Below, piece after piece: positions 17,284 through 25,275 of a DNA stretch of 64,000 bases (within the stretch, counting starts at the first letter, position 1; every line of letters starts with the position of its first letter). A program made the translations under genes and the position numbers. Source of the stretch: Nonomuraea sp. NBC_00507 (lineage in GTDB: Bacteria > Actinomycetota > Actinomycetes > Streptosporangiales > Streptosporangiaceae); contig NZ_CP107853.1 of assembly GCF_036013525.1 (NCBI RefSeq), positions 992,001-1,056,000 on the forward strand, written 5' to 3'. The notes under the pieces are model-generated. The model ran no database searches. It saw only the letters and a program-made list of their open reading frames with translations, and was not told the origin of the DNA.

Positions 17284-17634
17284 ATGATTCTTTTGGGTCT
17301 TCTCCTGGTCCTGCTCGCCGGCGGCGCCGTGGCCCTGGTCCTCACTGAGGAGAGCTCGAGGTACATCCTGTTCGGATACACCTTTGAGCTCAACCACCTG
17401 GAGATGTTCCTGGCGGGCGCGGTCACCATGGCCGTCCTGGCGCTGGGTCTCTGGATGCTGGGCTCGGGTTCGCGCCGGACGGCCAGGCACCGCCGCAAGC
17501 TGCGCAGTGCCAGGGCCGAGGCCTCCGACCAAGTGGCCCGGTTGGAGGACGAGAAACGCGATCTGGAGCGGCGGCTGGAACGCGAGCACAGGGCCGGCGA
17601 CCGCCTCGTGGCCGGCGGCTCCGACAATCCGTGA
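17284..17634 (+). CDS. small two-helix membrane protein with C-terminal coiled coil (LapA-like)
   Basis: A 116-residue protein with two transmembrane helices (residues 1-20 and about 38-58) and a cytoplasmic basic/acidic helix (R-R-K-L-R-S-A-R-A-E-A-S-D-Q-V-A) that should form a coiled coil. The arrangement matches LapA/YciS-type lipopolysaccharide-assembly-like domains seen widely in actinobacteria; role unknown. I prefer the ATG at 17284 with AAGGGG 8 bp upstream over the GTG at 17275. Its stop codon directly abuts the stop of the convergent membrane protein gene. Confidence 0.68.
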   Translation: MILLGLLLVLLAGGAVALVLTEESSRYILFGYTFELNHLEMFLAGAVTMAVLALGLWMLGSGSRRTARHRRKLRSARAEASDQVARLEDEKRDLERRLEREHRAGDRLVAGGSDNP

Positions 17635-18054
17635 TCAGGCCGCCTGGCGCGAGGGCATCAGCTTGCCCTCGCGCCAGAGCGCGAACCCCGTGACCGCCGC
17701 CCCCAGCCCCTCCCACAACCCGACGCCGAAGAACCCGGACGGCGCCGTCCCGGTCACCACAAGCGCGGTGAAGACGGTGAACGTCACGAGCCTGAACGGC
17801 ACGGTCCAGCGGAAGAACGGCGTGTAATCCGCCGACGCCGCGAACACGTAGTAGACGCCCATGTTCACCGCCGCCATCGACGATGCCGCCATGAAAACCG
17901 CCGTATAGTCGCCGGCCGGCCGTTCGTCGAGCACCTCGAAACCCAGCATGGACAGCTGCGTGCCGGGCGAGACCAGCCCGAGCAGCCCCAGGGCGAAGGC
18001 CAGGAATCCGAAGACCGCGATGGTCCAGCCGGAGAAAGAACGCGGAAGACGCAC
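17635..18054 (-). CDS. four-helix membrane protein, uncharacterised
   Basis: A 139-residue protein with four hydrophobic segments (roughly residues 10-30, 50-72, 85-105 and 112-130). The GTG at 18054 has GGAAGG seven bases upstream and places the first residues (V-R-L-P-R-S-F-S-G-W) just before helix 1; an in-frame ATG at 18105 lacks a site and would add a polar tail. The pattern recalls small DoxX/DUF4345-like membrane proteins but I do not recognise the family. It is divergent from the NIT-domain kinase gene. Confidence 0.65.
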   Translation of the reverse strand: MRLPRSFSGWTIAVFGFLAFALGLLGLVSPGTQLSMLGFEVLDERPAGDYTAVFMAASSMAAVNMGVYYVFAASADYTPFFRWTVPFRLVTFTVFTALVVTGTAPSGFFGVGLWEGLGAAVTGFALWREGKLMPSRQAA

Positions 18055-18116
18055 AGAAATCCTTCCAAAGGGGGGTGTAATCTGCGAGGCGATCTCATCA
18101 TGCACCCGGAGGTCGC

Positions 18117-20018
18117 ATGCCCCCCAAGCGTGGCCGTCCCATTGCTGTGAAGCTCCTCATCCTGCTGCTCGTCCCGCTGCTGTCCCTCGTCGGGCTGTGG
18201 GCGTTCGCGGCGGGCCTGACCGGCGCGGACGGTGTCCGCCTGCTCGCGATCAACGATTTGGTCACGAACCTGGCCACGCCGTCGGAGCAGGTCAACATCG
18301 CGCTGCAGGAGGAGCGGCTGGCCTCCGTGGAGGTCCTGGTCAGCGGGCGGGGCGCGGACGCCCTCGCCAAGCGGCGCGGCCAGACCGACCAGGCCGTGGC
18401 GACGTTCCGCCGCCTGGTCAAGAACGTCCGCGACCTGTCGCCCGAGATGATCGCGCAGCTCAACACCCTGAACGGCAAGCTCGACCAGCTCGCTCAGGTC
18501 CGCAAGGACGTGGACGGCGCGAGCGTCGCGCCGCTCGACGTCATCGACGGCTACAGCCAGATCGTGGACGCGTCCTTCCGCATGTACGACGCCATGGTGC
18601 TGGTGCCCGAGATGACGCTCTACCGGCAGGCCAAGGCCATCACCATGCTGGGCGAGGCCAAGGACCTGCTGTCCAGGGAACGGGCGATGATCGCCGTGGT
18701 GCTGGCCAAGGGCCAGGTGGAGCCCCGGGATCGGGAGGCGTTCACGGGGATGGCCGCGACCAGGCGGCTGCTGTTCGCGCAGGCGCTCTCGCACCTGGAC
18801 GCCGATCTGCGGGGGCCGTACGAGACGTTGTCCACCTCGCCCGTCTACCAGGAGTTCCTGAAGGCCGAGGACGCCATCAGGGGGCAGGCGGCCACGAACG
18901 GCCTGCCCGCGACGGCCGCCACCTGGCCCGTGGACGGCGAGAACCTGTGGCGGGCCGTCGAGCGCAACCAGGCCGCGGCCGTGACTGGCATCACGCAGCG
19001 GGTCACCCCGACGGCCATCGGCATGCTGGTCAAGATCGGCGTGGCGGGCGGCGTGGGCCTCGTCGCCGTCATCGCCTCGATCATGCTCTCGCTGCGCTTC
19101 CGCAAGCGCCTGGTGCGCGAGCTGGCCGGGCTCCGCGACGCCGCCACCGAGCTGGCCGAGGTACGGCTGCCCGGGCTGGTCAGGCGGCTGCGGACGAACA
19201 CGGCCACGCCCACGCCGGCCGAGATCGCGCCGCTGGAGGTCAGGACGCACAGCGCCGAGGTGGACGACATCGTCGAGGCCTTCAACCAGGTGCAGTCCAC
19301 GGCCGTCGAGGCCGCGGTGGACCAGGCCAGGCTGCGGCACGGCGTCAGCCAGGTCTTCGTCAACCTGGCCAGGCGCAACCAGTCGCTGCTGCACCGGCAG
19401 CTGCTCCAGCTCGACAGCATGGAACGAGCGACCGAGCAGCCGGAGCTCCTGGCGGACCTGTTCAAGCTGGACCACCTCACGACCCGCATGCGCCGGCACG
19501 CCGAGAGCCTGATCATCCTGTCCGGCCAGACCCCGGGCCGCGGCTGGCGCAATCCGGTGCCGATCCACGACGTGCTGCGCGCCGCGGTGGCCGAGGTGGA
19601 GGAGTACGAGCGGGTCGAGGTGCTCCAGACGCCGCCGGTCGCGCTGCTGGGCTCGGCGGTCACAGACGTGGCCCACCTGGTGGCCGAGCTGGTCGAGAAC
19701 GCCACGCTGTTCTCGCCGCCCCAGACCAGGGTGGACGTGCGGAGCATGGCGACCCCGAACGGCCTGGTGGTCGAGGTCGAGGACCGAGGGCTCGGCCTGC
19801 CCCGCATCGAGCTCGACGAGCTCAACGACCGGCTGACGACGACGCCGGAGTTCGACCTGGCGCAGAGCGACCGGCTCGGCTTGTTCGTGGTCAGCAGGCT
19901 GGCGGCCCGGCACGACATCAAGGTCACCCTGTCGCCCTCGCCGTACGGCGGCCTGACCGCGATGGTGGCCCTGCCCGCCTCGCTACTGGCCGACCAGCCC
20001 GTCCTGAGCAGGCGATAG
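18117..20018 (+). CDS. NIT-domain sensor histidine kinase (CvnA/nitrate-nitrite-sensor-like)
   Basis: A 633-residue membrane sensor. TM1 is at about residues 11-33 and TM2 at about 300-325, enclosing an all-helical extracytoplasmic nitrate/nitrite-sensing (NIT) domain. A cytoplasmic linker leads to N-L-A-R-R-N-Q-S-L-L-H-R-Q-L, the actinobacterial CvnA-type dimerisation helix, and a C-terminal HATPase_c with N-box H-L-V-A-E-L-V-E-N-A-T and D-R-G-L-G-L. CvnA proteins normally sit with roadblock, DUF742 and Ras-like GTPase genes (a conservon); none is adjacent, so this is an orphan. The ligand is unknown. Confidence 0.9.
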   Translation: MPPKRGRPIAVKLLILLLVPLLSLVGLWAFAAGLTGADGVRLLAINDLVTNLATPSEQVNIALQEERLASVEVLVSGRGADALAKRRGQTDQAVATFRRLVKNVRDLSPEMIAQLNTLNGKLDQLAQVRKDVDGASVAPLDVIDGYSQIVDASFRMYDAMVLVPEMTLYRQAKAITMLGEAKDLLSRERAMIAVVLAKGQVEPRDREAFTGMAATRRLLFAQALSHLDADLRGPYETLSTSPVYQEFLKAEDAIRGQAATNGLPATAATWPVDGENLWRAVERNQAAAVTGITQRVTPTAIGMLVKIGVAGGVGLVAVIASIMLSLRFRKRLVRELAGLRDAATELAEVRLPGLVRRLRTNTATPTPAEIAPLEVRTHSAEVDDIVEAFNQVQSTAVEAAVDQARLRHGVSQVFVNLARRNQSLLHRQLLQLDSMERATEQPELLADLFKLDHLTTRMRRHAESLIILSGQTPGRGWRNPVPIHDVLRAAVAEVEEYERVEVLQTPPVALLGSAVTDVAHLVAELVENATLFSPPQTRVDVRSMATPNGLVVEVEDRGLGLPRIELDELNDRLTTTPEFDLAQSDRLGLFVVSRLAARHDIKVTLSPSPYGGLTAMVALPASLLADQPVLSRR

Positions 20019-20456
20019 GTAGCGCATCTCGCCGGACTCCCGGGCGGCAGCCGCGGCCAGCAGCCGCTGGTAGACGTGGCTCGGCAGCAGCCGCTCGGCC
20101 TCCTCGACCGTGAAGAACCCGTAGTCGTCCAGCTCCTCGGCCTGCAGGGTGATGGGCGTGTCAGAGGCGATCTCGCCGCAGTCGAACAGGAAGTTGACCA
20201 GCGGATAGGGGATGTACGACAGCTCACCCCAGTGCACGGTCAGCAGCCTGCCGACCTCCACCTCCAGCCCGACCTCCTCGGCCACTTCCCTGGCGCACGC
20301 CTGCGCGGGATGCTCCCCGGCGTCGACGATGCCGCCGGGGAAGTTCCAGTGCTCGCGGTAGTTCGGGTCGACCAGCAGGACCCGCCCTTTCTCGTCAGTG
20401 ATGTACGCCGCCGCCCCTGCGATCACCCGGTTGACCGTCGCCCAGAAATCGTTCAC
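19983..20456 (-). CDS. Nudix hydrolase
   Basis: A 157-residue Nudix protein. The Nudix box is complete: G-x5-E-x7-R-E-x2-E-E-x-G in the stretch beginning G-I-V-D-A-G-E-H-P-A, with R-E-V-A-E-E-V-G as the Mg2+-binding helix. Upstream residues V-L-L-V-D-P-N-Y-R-E-H-W-N-F-P-G-G are typical of ADP-ribose/NTP-sanitising members. GTG at 20456 is taken as the start because homology begins there (V-N-D-F-W-A-T-V-N-R-V-I-A-G); the longer upstream frame is Arg/Thr-rich and overlaps the next gene. It overlaps the 3' end of the NIT kinase gene by 36 bp on the opposite strand. Confidence 0.9.
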   Translation of the reverse strand: MNDFWATVNRVIAGAAAYITDEKGRVLLVDPNYREHWNFPGGIVDAGEHPAQACAREVAEEVGLEVEVGRLLTVHWGELSYIPYPLVNFLFDCGEIASDTPITLQAEELDDYGFFTVEEAERLLPSHVYQRLLAAAAARESGEMRYLSPAQDGLVGQ

Positions 20457-20484
20457 ACCAGCACTATGGCAGACCCGGACGTGC

Positions 20485-21228
20485 TCAAAGACGCAGGAAA
20501 GGCTCGCTGAAGTGGGCGGTGGCGAGAATCGCCCGCTCGGCCCTGAGCGCGTCGAGCACCTCGGCGCGGGTGCGTGCGGCCGCCTCCTGGTCGTCGTCGT
20601 AGAGGTAACGCACGCCGGGGTCGTCGAGCTGCACGGGATGGACAACGAGGTCGCCGGTCATGGCAACGTCGCCGACCCGGACGATCTGATGGCCGGGCGT
20701 GTGCCCCGCCGCGAGGTGCACGTGAACGCCGGGGGCGACCTCGGCCCGGCCCTCCACCACGTGCAGTTGGCCCTTGATCGGAGCGAGCAGCCGGTCGAGC
20801 ACGGGCCCCGCCGCGGCGTCCAGCTCGGCCTGCTGGAGCACATGGCGCGCGTTCTCGAACGCCGGCCTGCCGTCGTCGGTCACCACGCCGCTGGCGTGGT
20901 CGCTGTGCAGGTGGGTGAGGACGACGGTGTCGATGTCAGCGGGCGCGACGCCGGCTGCGGCCAGCTCGCCGGCCAGCGTTCCCGGAACCGGCGCCCAACT
21001 GGACGCCGGCGAGCTGGCTCCGCCGATGCCGGTGTCGACCAGGGTGAGGCGGCCTGCCGCCGAACGCAGCAGATAGCAGTGGAAGTGCAGGACCCACGGC
21101 TCGTCCCGGAGCCCCGAATCGGGGAACATCTCGGCGAGCGGGCGGCGGATCGCCGACCCCATCGGACCCACGGCGTCGCAGAGTGGTGTCACCTCGACGC
21201 CGGACACGGTTATCGGTTGATGCGGCAC
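20485..21228 (-). CDS. metallo-beta-lactamase-fold hydrolase
   Basis: A 247-residue MBL-fold protein with the full metal-site set: T-H-L-H-S-D-H (HxHxDH), G-H-T-P-G-H, and T-G-D, plus a final H near the C-terminus (T-A-H-F-S-E). The overall pattern resembles AttM/quorum-quenching lactonase-like or generic MBL hydrolases. No signal peptide is present, so it acts in the cytoplasm; substrate unknown. It lies 9 bp after a small zinc-ribbon gene and 28 bp before the Nudix gene, forming a probable three-gene minus-strand operon. Confidence 0.9.
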   Translation of the reverse strand: MPHQPITVSGVEVTPLCDAVGPMGSAIRRPLAEMFPDSGLRDEPWVLHFHCYLLRSAAGRLTLVDTGIGGASSPASSWAPVPGTLAGELAAAGVAPADIDTVVLTHLHSDHASGVVTDDGRPAFENARHVLQQAELDAAAGPVLDRLLAPIKGQLHVVEGRAEVAPGVHVHLAAGHTPGHQIVRVGDVAMTGDLVVHPVQLDDPGVRYLYDDDQEAAARTRAEVLDALRAERAILATAHFSEPFLRL

Positions 21229-21237
21229 GCGCCAAGA

Positions 21238-21390
21238 CTAGGCGGCGACAGGCTCGGCGTGGAGATGCGGAACGTACTCGTTCTCGAGGTCGGCGGCGTA
21301 GACGGCGCGGCGGCAGTTCGCGCACCGGTACATGATCGGGCCCTCGTCGAGCTCGTGGTGGCACCGCGGGCAGTGGTTGACGGTCATCAT
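21238..21390 (-). CDS. 50-residue zinc-ribbon protein
   Basis: A very short gene, ATG at 21390 with GGGGGAGC immediately upstream, stop TAG at 21238-21240. The product begins M-M-T-V-N-H and has two CxxC knuckles (C-P-R-C and C-A-N-C) separated by 15 residues, a rubredoxin/zinc-ribbon pattern, then an acidic His-containing tail. It ends 9 bp before the MBL-fold gene, so it is probably co-transcribed. Similar mini zinc ribbons bind nucleic acid or act as metal-handling partners; the role here is unknown. The strong ribosome-binding site and spaced Cys pairs support it being real despite its size. Confidence 0.7.
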   Translation of the reverse strand: MMTVNHCPRCHHELDEGPIMYRCANCRRAVYAADLENEYVPHLHAEPVAA

Positions 21391-21784
21391 GGTGCTCCCC
21401 CAAGGAGGTTCTGTTGGTCCTATGGAACCCTCACCGAGTTGCAGGGGTCCTGCATGTCACTTGACACGATGACGCTGCGCTGATGGGGGCTCTGTGTCCT
21501 TCGATACACCGGCCGCGGTAATTTTCCTCGGAGTACGGTGTCGAGAAGAAGATTGTCACGCGGCGTGTCCCGTGCGTGTGCGCGAAGACCCGAGAATCGC
21601 CCGGGAATAGCCCAAGAGGGCTAGGCGTTTGGTAGGTCAGATCGTGTGGTATGTTCCAACCAGCGTTGAGCTACAGCTCCGCTGATCTTCGATCTCAGCC
21701 TCGCCCCGCGTTACGGGGCCCGGCTTCCTTTCATCACTCGCCGGCCTTCACGGGTCCGGCGCATTCCCCCAAAGGGGTTTCACC
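21391..21784 (+). promoter_or_regulatory. 394-bp intergenic region: promoter and structured leader of the short rho gene
   Basis: No gene was found. A promoter candidate is TTGGTA (21629-21634) with TATGTT (21650-21655). The following ~130 bases contain several short hairpins: GAGCT/AGCTC near 21668-21679, GCCCCG/CGGGGC (21703-21708/21714-21719), GCCGG/CCGGC (21740-21744/21756-21760), and CCCC-AAA-GGGG (21767-21777). The last one buries the AAAGGGG ribosome-binding site of rho 7 bp before its ATG. The layout suggests post-transcriptional control of rho, possibly autoregulatory termination in the leader; this is inference from structure only. Confidence 0.45.
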
Positions 21785-22894
21785 ATGTCTGTGCACACCA
21801 TTCCTGAACAGCGTGCGGACGTGCCCGTGCGGCAGGTGAGCGGCCTCCTGGACATACGCGAAAAATCCGCGTTCATCCGGGCCGAGCACCTGCCGGGACC
21901 GGGTGACGTGCGCGTGCTTCCCGAGAAAATCAAGCAGTTCGACCTGCGGCAGGGCGACCACGTCGTCGCCTCCTTCGCAGGCAACAAGCTCGCCCGCGTC
22001 GAGTCGGTCAACGGCGACACGCAGTGGCGCAGGCGGCCCACGTTCGCTGACCTGACGCCCGTACACCCGACCGAACGGCTCACCATCGAGACCGAGTCGC
22101 TCAGCACGCGCGTCATCGACTTGTTCGCACCCATCGGCAAGGGACAGCGCGGCCTCATCGTCGCGCCGCCCAAGGCCGGCAAGACCATGGTCCTGCAGGC
22201 GCTGGCCGCCGGGATCACCCGCAACCATCCCGAGGTGCACCTCATGGTCGTGCTCGTGGGCGAGCGGCCCGAGGAGGTCACCGAGATGCGGGCCACCATC
22301 GCGGGCGAGGTCTACTCCTCGACCTTCGACCACCCCGACCACGACCACACCACCGTCGCCGAGCTGGCCATCGAGCGGGCCAAGCGGCTCGTCGAGTCCG
22401 GACGGGACGTGGTGGTGCTGCTCGACTCGCTCACCCGGCTGGGGCGGGCGTACAACAACCTGGCGCCCGGCGGCGGGCGCGTGCTCACCGGCGGCATCGA
22501 CGCCCGCGCGCTCTACCCGCCCAAACGCTTCTTCGGCGCCGCACGCAACGTCGAGGGCGGCGGCTCCCTCACCATCCTCGCCACCGCGCTCGTCGACACG
22601 GGGTCGCGGATGGACAACAACCTGTACGAGGAGTTCAAGGGGACGGGCAACATGGAGCTGCACCTCACCCGAGAGCTGGCCGAGCGGCGGCTGTTCCCGG
22701 CCGTGGACCTGGAGAGCTCGGGGACGCGGCGGGAGGAGATCCTGCTGCACGCGGAGGAGCGGAAGGTGGTCTGGCGCTTGCGGCGGATGCTCACCGGGCT
22801 CGAGAAGCAGCAAGGACTCCAGGTCCTCGTCGACAAGCTCCGCGCCACGTCGTCCAACGCCGCCTTCCTCCTCGAAGCCGCAACCGCCGCCTGA
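21785..22894 (+). CDS. rho: short transcription termination factor Rho
   Basis: A 369-residue hexameric RNA helicase/terminator. The cold-shock-like primary RNA-binding domain is at about residues 17-75 (L-P-G-P-G-D-V-R-V-L-P-E-K-I-K-Q-F), the P-loop A-P-P-K-A-G-K-T at 127-134, then L-V-G-E-R-P-E-E-V, L-L-D-S-L-T-R-L-G-R-A-Y-N (Q-loop side), and G-T-G-N-M-E-L-H-L. Unlike the ~600-700-residue actinobacterial Rho it lacks the N-terminal Rho_N/SAP domain and the long Arg/Asp/Gly-rich insertion, and goes nearly straight into the RNA-binding fold. It stands alone, away from prfA. It is probably a second, streamlined Rho paralogue. Confidence 0.93.
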   Translation: MSVHTIPEQRADVPVRQVSGLLDIREKSAFIRAEHLPGPGDVRVLPEKIKQFDLRQGDHVVASFAGNKLARVESVNGDTQWRRRPTFADLTPVHPTERLTIETESLSTRVIDLFAPIGKGQRGLIVAPPKAGKTMVLQALAAGITRNHPEVHLMVVLVGERPEEVTEMRATIAGEVYSSTFDHPDHDHTTVAELAIERAKRLVESGRDVVVLLDSLTRLGRAYNNLAPGGGRVLTGGIDARALYPPKRFFGAARNVEGGGSLTILATALVDTGSRMDNNLYEEFKGTGNMELHLTRELAERRLFPAVDLESSGTRREEILLHAEERKVVWRLRRMLTGLEKQQGLQVLVDKLRATSSNAAFLLEAATAA

Positions 22895-22934
22895 CCCGCC
22901 TCCCATCCCCCACGGGCGCCACCGCGCCATACCT

Positions 22935-24470
22935 CTAGGGGAGCGGAGCCTGACGTGAAGTTTTCTCGCGGTGTACGGCTATCGCCGCCCCGAGGGCGAG
23001 GGCCGCGTACCCGAAGGTCACGGTCAAACCCGCCCATGGCGGGAGCGGGTAATAGCCCCCGAGCAGTGACTGGTCCACGTCCACATGCGCGAACGTGGGG
23101 ATGCTCTGCGTGATCGCGAACCCGGCGGCAGGAGTGATCATCAGCAGCCATGGCGCCAGCCCCGCGCTCGCCAGCAGGTGAGGCACGACGACCAGCGCGA
23201 TGGCCAGCCCGATGGCGACGATCCCCCGCTTGACCAGCGCGGCGAGGCCCAGAGCCAGCACGGCGGCGACCGCGGTCAGCGCCGCGTAGCCGACGATTAC
23301 CCGGAGCTCGGTACCCAAGGTGATCGGCTGAATCGGGTTCTGATTGGCGCGCAACATCGCCAGGCCGACGGGGACCACGACCCCCGAGGTCACCAGCCCC
23401 GCCACGAACGCGACCGCGCCGACCACCAGGGCCTTGGCCGCCAGCTGCCGCGCGGGATGCGACTCGGCCGGCAGACCGGTCCCGATCAGCCCCCGCCGGT
23501 GTTCCGCGGTGAAGAACAAGACCGCGGCCACGAGCACCGGGATCAGCCCCACCGCCCCGCCGATCAGCATGAGGTCAGCGCGCAGACCGCCCTCCACCGT
23601 GGCGGGCCCGATGTCACCAACCCCGGTCACGATGAGCTTGTCACCGGACTCGACCACCCCGCCCGGGTGATGCGGGGTCTTGCCGTCGGACTCCATGACG
23701 ACGCCGACGTCGTCACGCCGCCACGAACCGTTCGCGCCCTCCAGCGTGATCTGGTCGAAAGTGGCGGTGGCCTGGGCGAAGGCTTTCGCCATGTCCCACA
23801 AGGCGCCTGGTGAGGTGGCGAACAGCCCGATCTCGACCGTCTCCGGCAGCCCGGACAACTTGACCGTGGCGACCTCGGTCCACGTCTTGCCGTCGTCGGA
23901 CTCGTAGCCGGTGACGGTGTCGCCCGACCTGGTCAGCCGCAGCCACTGCGGGCCATTGTGAGGACCGCCGGCCACGTCGTGGATGTAGTTGTGCTGCATC
24001 CGCACGCCGTGATCTCCGGTGAGCATGACGGCGGCGTACGGTGTGCCCTGCTTGAGGCTCTGCCTGAGGAGGAGCCCGGCCTTCGCCCACGGCACCACTC
24101 CCTCCTTGACGTTGCGCGCTCCGGGCACGACGTCCGGCACCCGCATCTGCCCGGTCATGTCCGACACACGGGCGGTGATGCTGCCGTCCCCCGTGAGCGG
24201 CTGGTGCACGAAGTAGTACTTGTCCCTCACCGCCGTACCATCGGGACCCACCAAAGGCGCGGGGCAGGGGCCCTCCCCCTTCCCGGTCACGCAGGCGCTG
24301 CGGGCACCCCCGGCGATCAGCAGTCCGAGCGACACGGTGACCACCACGGAAGCCATGAGGAGCACCCAGCCCAGACCGGAGCGGAACCTGGTCCACTCCG
24401 CGCGCAGCAACTGAGGGAAACGATCCCGCCCAGCCCGCGGACTGGATCGGTGAGGCGTGAATGAACTCAT
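22935..24470 (-). CDS. ABC-2-like membrane protein with large DUF1349/concanavalin-like ectodomain
   Basis: A 511-residue protein. The ATG at 24470 begins M-S-S-F-T-P-H-R, then a cytoplasmic L-L-R-A-E-W-T-R-F-R-S-G lead-in typical of ABC-2 permeases and TM1 (about residues 33-53). About 220 residues outside the membrane follow, with M-T-G-Q-M-R, W-A-K-A-G-L-L-L-R and L-R-L-T-R-S-G-D-T-V-T-G-Y-E-S blocks like DUF1349/laminin-G jelly rolls. Five to six more hydrophobic helices end the protein. Only one half of an exporter is present and no ATPase gene lies beside it. It is divergent from an OmpR-type two-component system across a perfect 41-bp palindrome, and is a likely target of that system. 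Confidence 0.75.
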   Translation of the reverse strand: MSSFTPHRSSPRAGRDRFPQLLRAEWTRFRSGLGWVLLMASVVVTVSLGLLIAGGARSACVTGKGEGPCPAPLVGPDGTAVRDKYYFVHQPLTGDGSITARVSDMTGQMRVPDVVPGARNVKEGVVPWAKAGLLLRQSLKQGTPYAAVMLTGDHGVRMQHNYIHDVAGGPHNGPQWLRLTRSGDTVTGYESDDGKTWTEVATVKLSGLPETVEIGLFATSPGALWDMAKAFAQATATFDQITLEGANGSWRRDDVGVVMESDGKTPHHPGGVVESGDKLIVTGVGDIGPATVEGGLRADLMLIGGAVGLIPVLVAAVLFFTAEHRRGLIGTGLPAESHPARQLAAKALVVGAVAFVAGLVTSGVVVPVGLAMLRANQNPIQPITLGTELRVIVGYAALTAVAAVLALGLAALVKRGIVAIGLAIALVVVPHLLASAGLAPWLLMITPAAGFAITQSIPTFAHVDVDQSLLGGYYPLPPWAGLTVTFGYAALALGAAIAVHREKTSRQAPLP

Positions 24471-24493
24471 GCCGACGGTTGTACGCGGTACCC

Positions 24494-24534
24494 GGTTCCA
24501 GCCCGGTCGCAGCGGCTGCGACCGGGCTGGAACC
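24494..24534. promoter_or_regulatory. perfect 41-bp palindrome in divergent promoter region
   Basis: The 20 bases 24494-24513 are the exact reverse complement of 24515-24534, with a single G at the centre (24514); flanking CCC/GGG extends the symmetry after one mismatch. It starts 23 bp upstream of the DUF1349-permease ATG (minus strand) and ends 78 bp before the response-regulator start. In RNA it would form an extremely stable stem; in DNA it is large for a single operator. It may be a bidirectional terminator/insulator, an operator pair, or a decayed mobile-element end. Confidence 0.65.
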
Positions 24535-24612
24535 TGGGATCTGGCATCGTCGAAGCATGGCACCTCGACCCGGCGGCAGATTCGGCCACACGATGACTGG
24601 CGGTGAGGGGCG

Positions 24613-25275
24613 GTGAGGGTCCTCGTCGTCGAGGACTTCGAGGTCCTCGCCCGCTCCATCGGAACCGGGCTGCGCCGCGAGGGCATGGCCGTCGACGTCG
24701 TCCTGGATGGAACCGCCGCCCTCGACCGCCTGGCCGCCACCCGCTACGACGTGGTGATCCTCGATCGCGACCTGCCCGGCGTCCACGGAGACGAGATCTG
24801 CGGGCGACTCGCCCACGGCCGCTGTGAGACCCGCGTACTGATGCTCACCGCCTCCGGCACGATCGAGGACCGCGTCGACGGGCTCAGCCTCGGCGCCGAC
24901 GACTACCTGCCCAAGCCGTTCGCGTTCGCCGAACTGGTCGCGCGCGTTCGTGCCCTGGCCCGCCGCGCCACCCCGCCGCTACCGCCCACCCTGACATGCG
25001 GGGACATCACCCTCGATCCGGCCCGCCGTGTCGCGTTCCGGGCCGGCCGGCGCCTTGAGCTGAGCCCCAGGGAGTTCGGCCTGCTCGAATGCCTACTCGC
25101 CGTACCCGGGCTGGTCATCTCCGCCGAGGAACTGCTCGAACGCGTCTGGGACGAGGCCGCCGACCCCTTCAGCAGCGCCGTGAAGCACACCATGCACCGG
25201 CTACGGGCCAAGCTCGGCGACCCGCCCGTGATCGAGACCATCCGCGAAGGCGGCTACCGCATCGGACCGTCATGA
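24613..25275 (+). CDS. OmpR/PhoB-family response regulator
   Basis: A 220-residue two-component regulator. The REC domain spans residues 1-115 with phospho-acceptor D51 (V-V-I-L-D-R-D-L-P-G) and K in L-P-K-P-F-A-F; the winged-helix Trans_reg_C domain spans about 125-218 (L-E-L-S-P-R-E-F-G-L-L-E, then V-K-H-T-M-H-R-L-R-A-K-L). The start is GTG at 24613 with GAGGGG just upstream. It overlaps the histidine kinase by ATGA. The nearest divergent gene is the DUF1349-type permease, a plausible regulon member. Confidence 0.95.
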   Translation: MRVLVVEDFEVLARSIGTGLRREGMAVDVVLDGTAALDRLAATRYDVVILDRDLPGVHGDEICGRLAHGRCETRVLMLTASGTIEDRVDGLSLGADDYLPKPFAFAELVARVRALARRATPPLPPTLTCGDITLDPARRVAFRAGRRLELSPREFGLLECLLAVPGLVISAEELLERVWDEAADPFSSAVKHTMHRLRAKLGDPPVIETIREGGYRIGPS

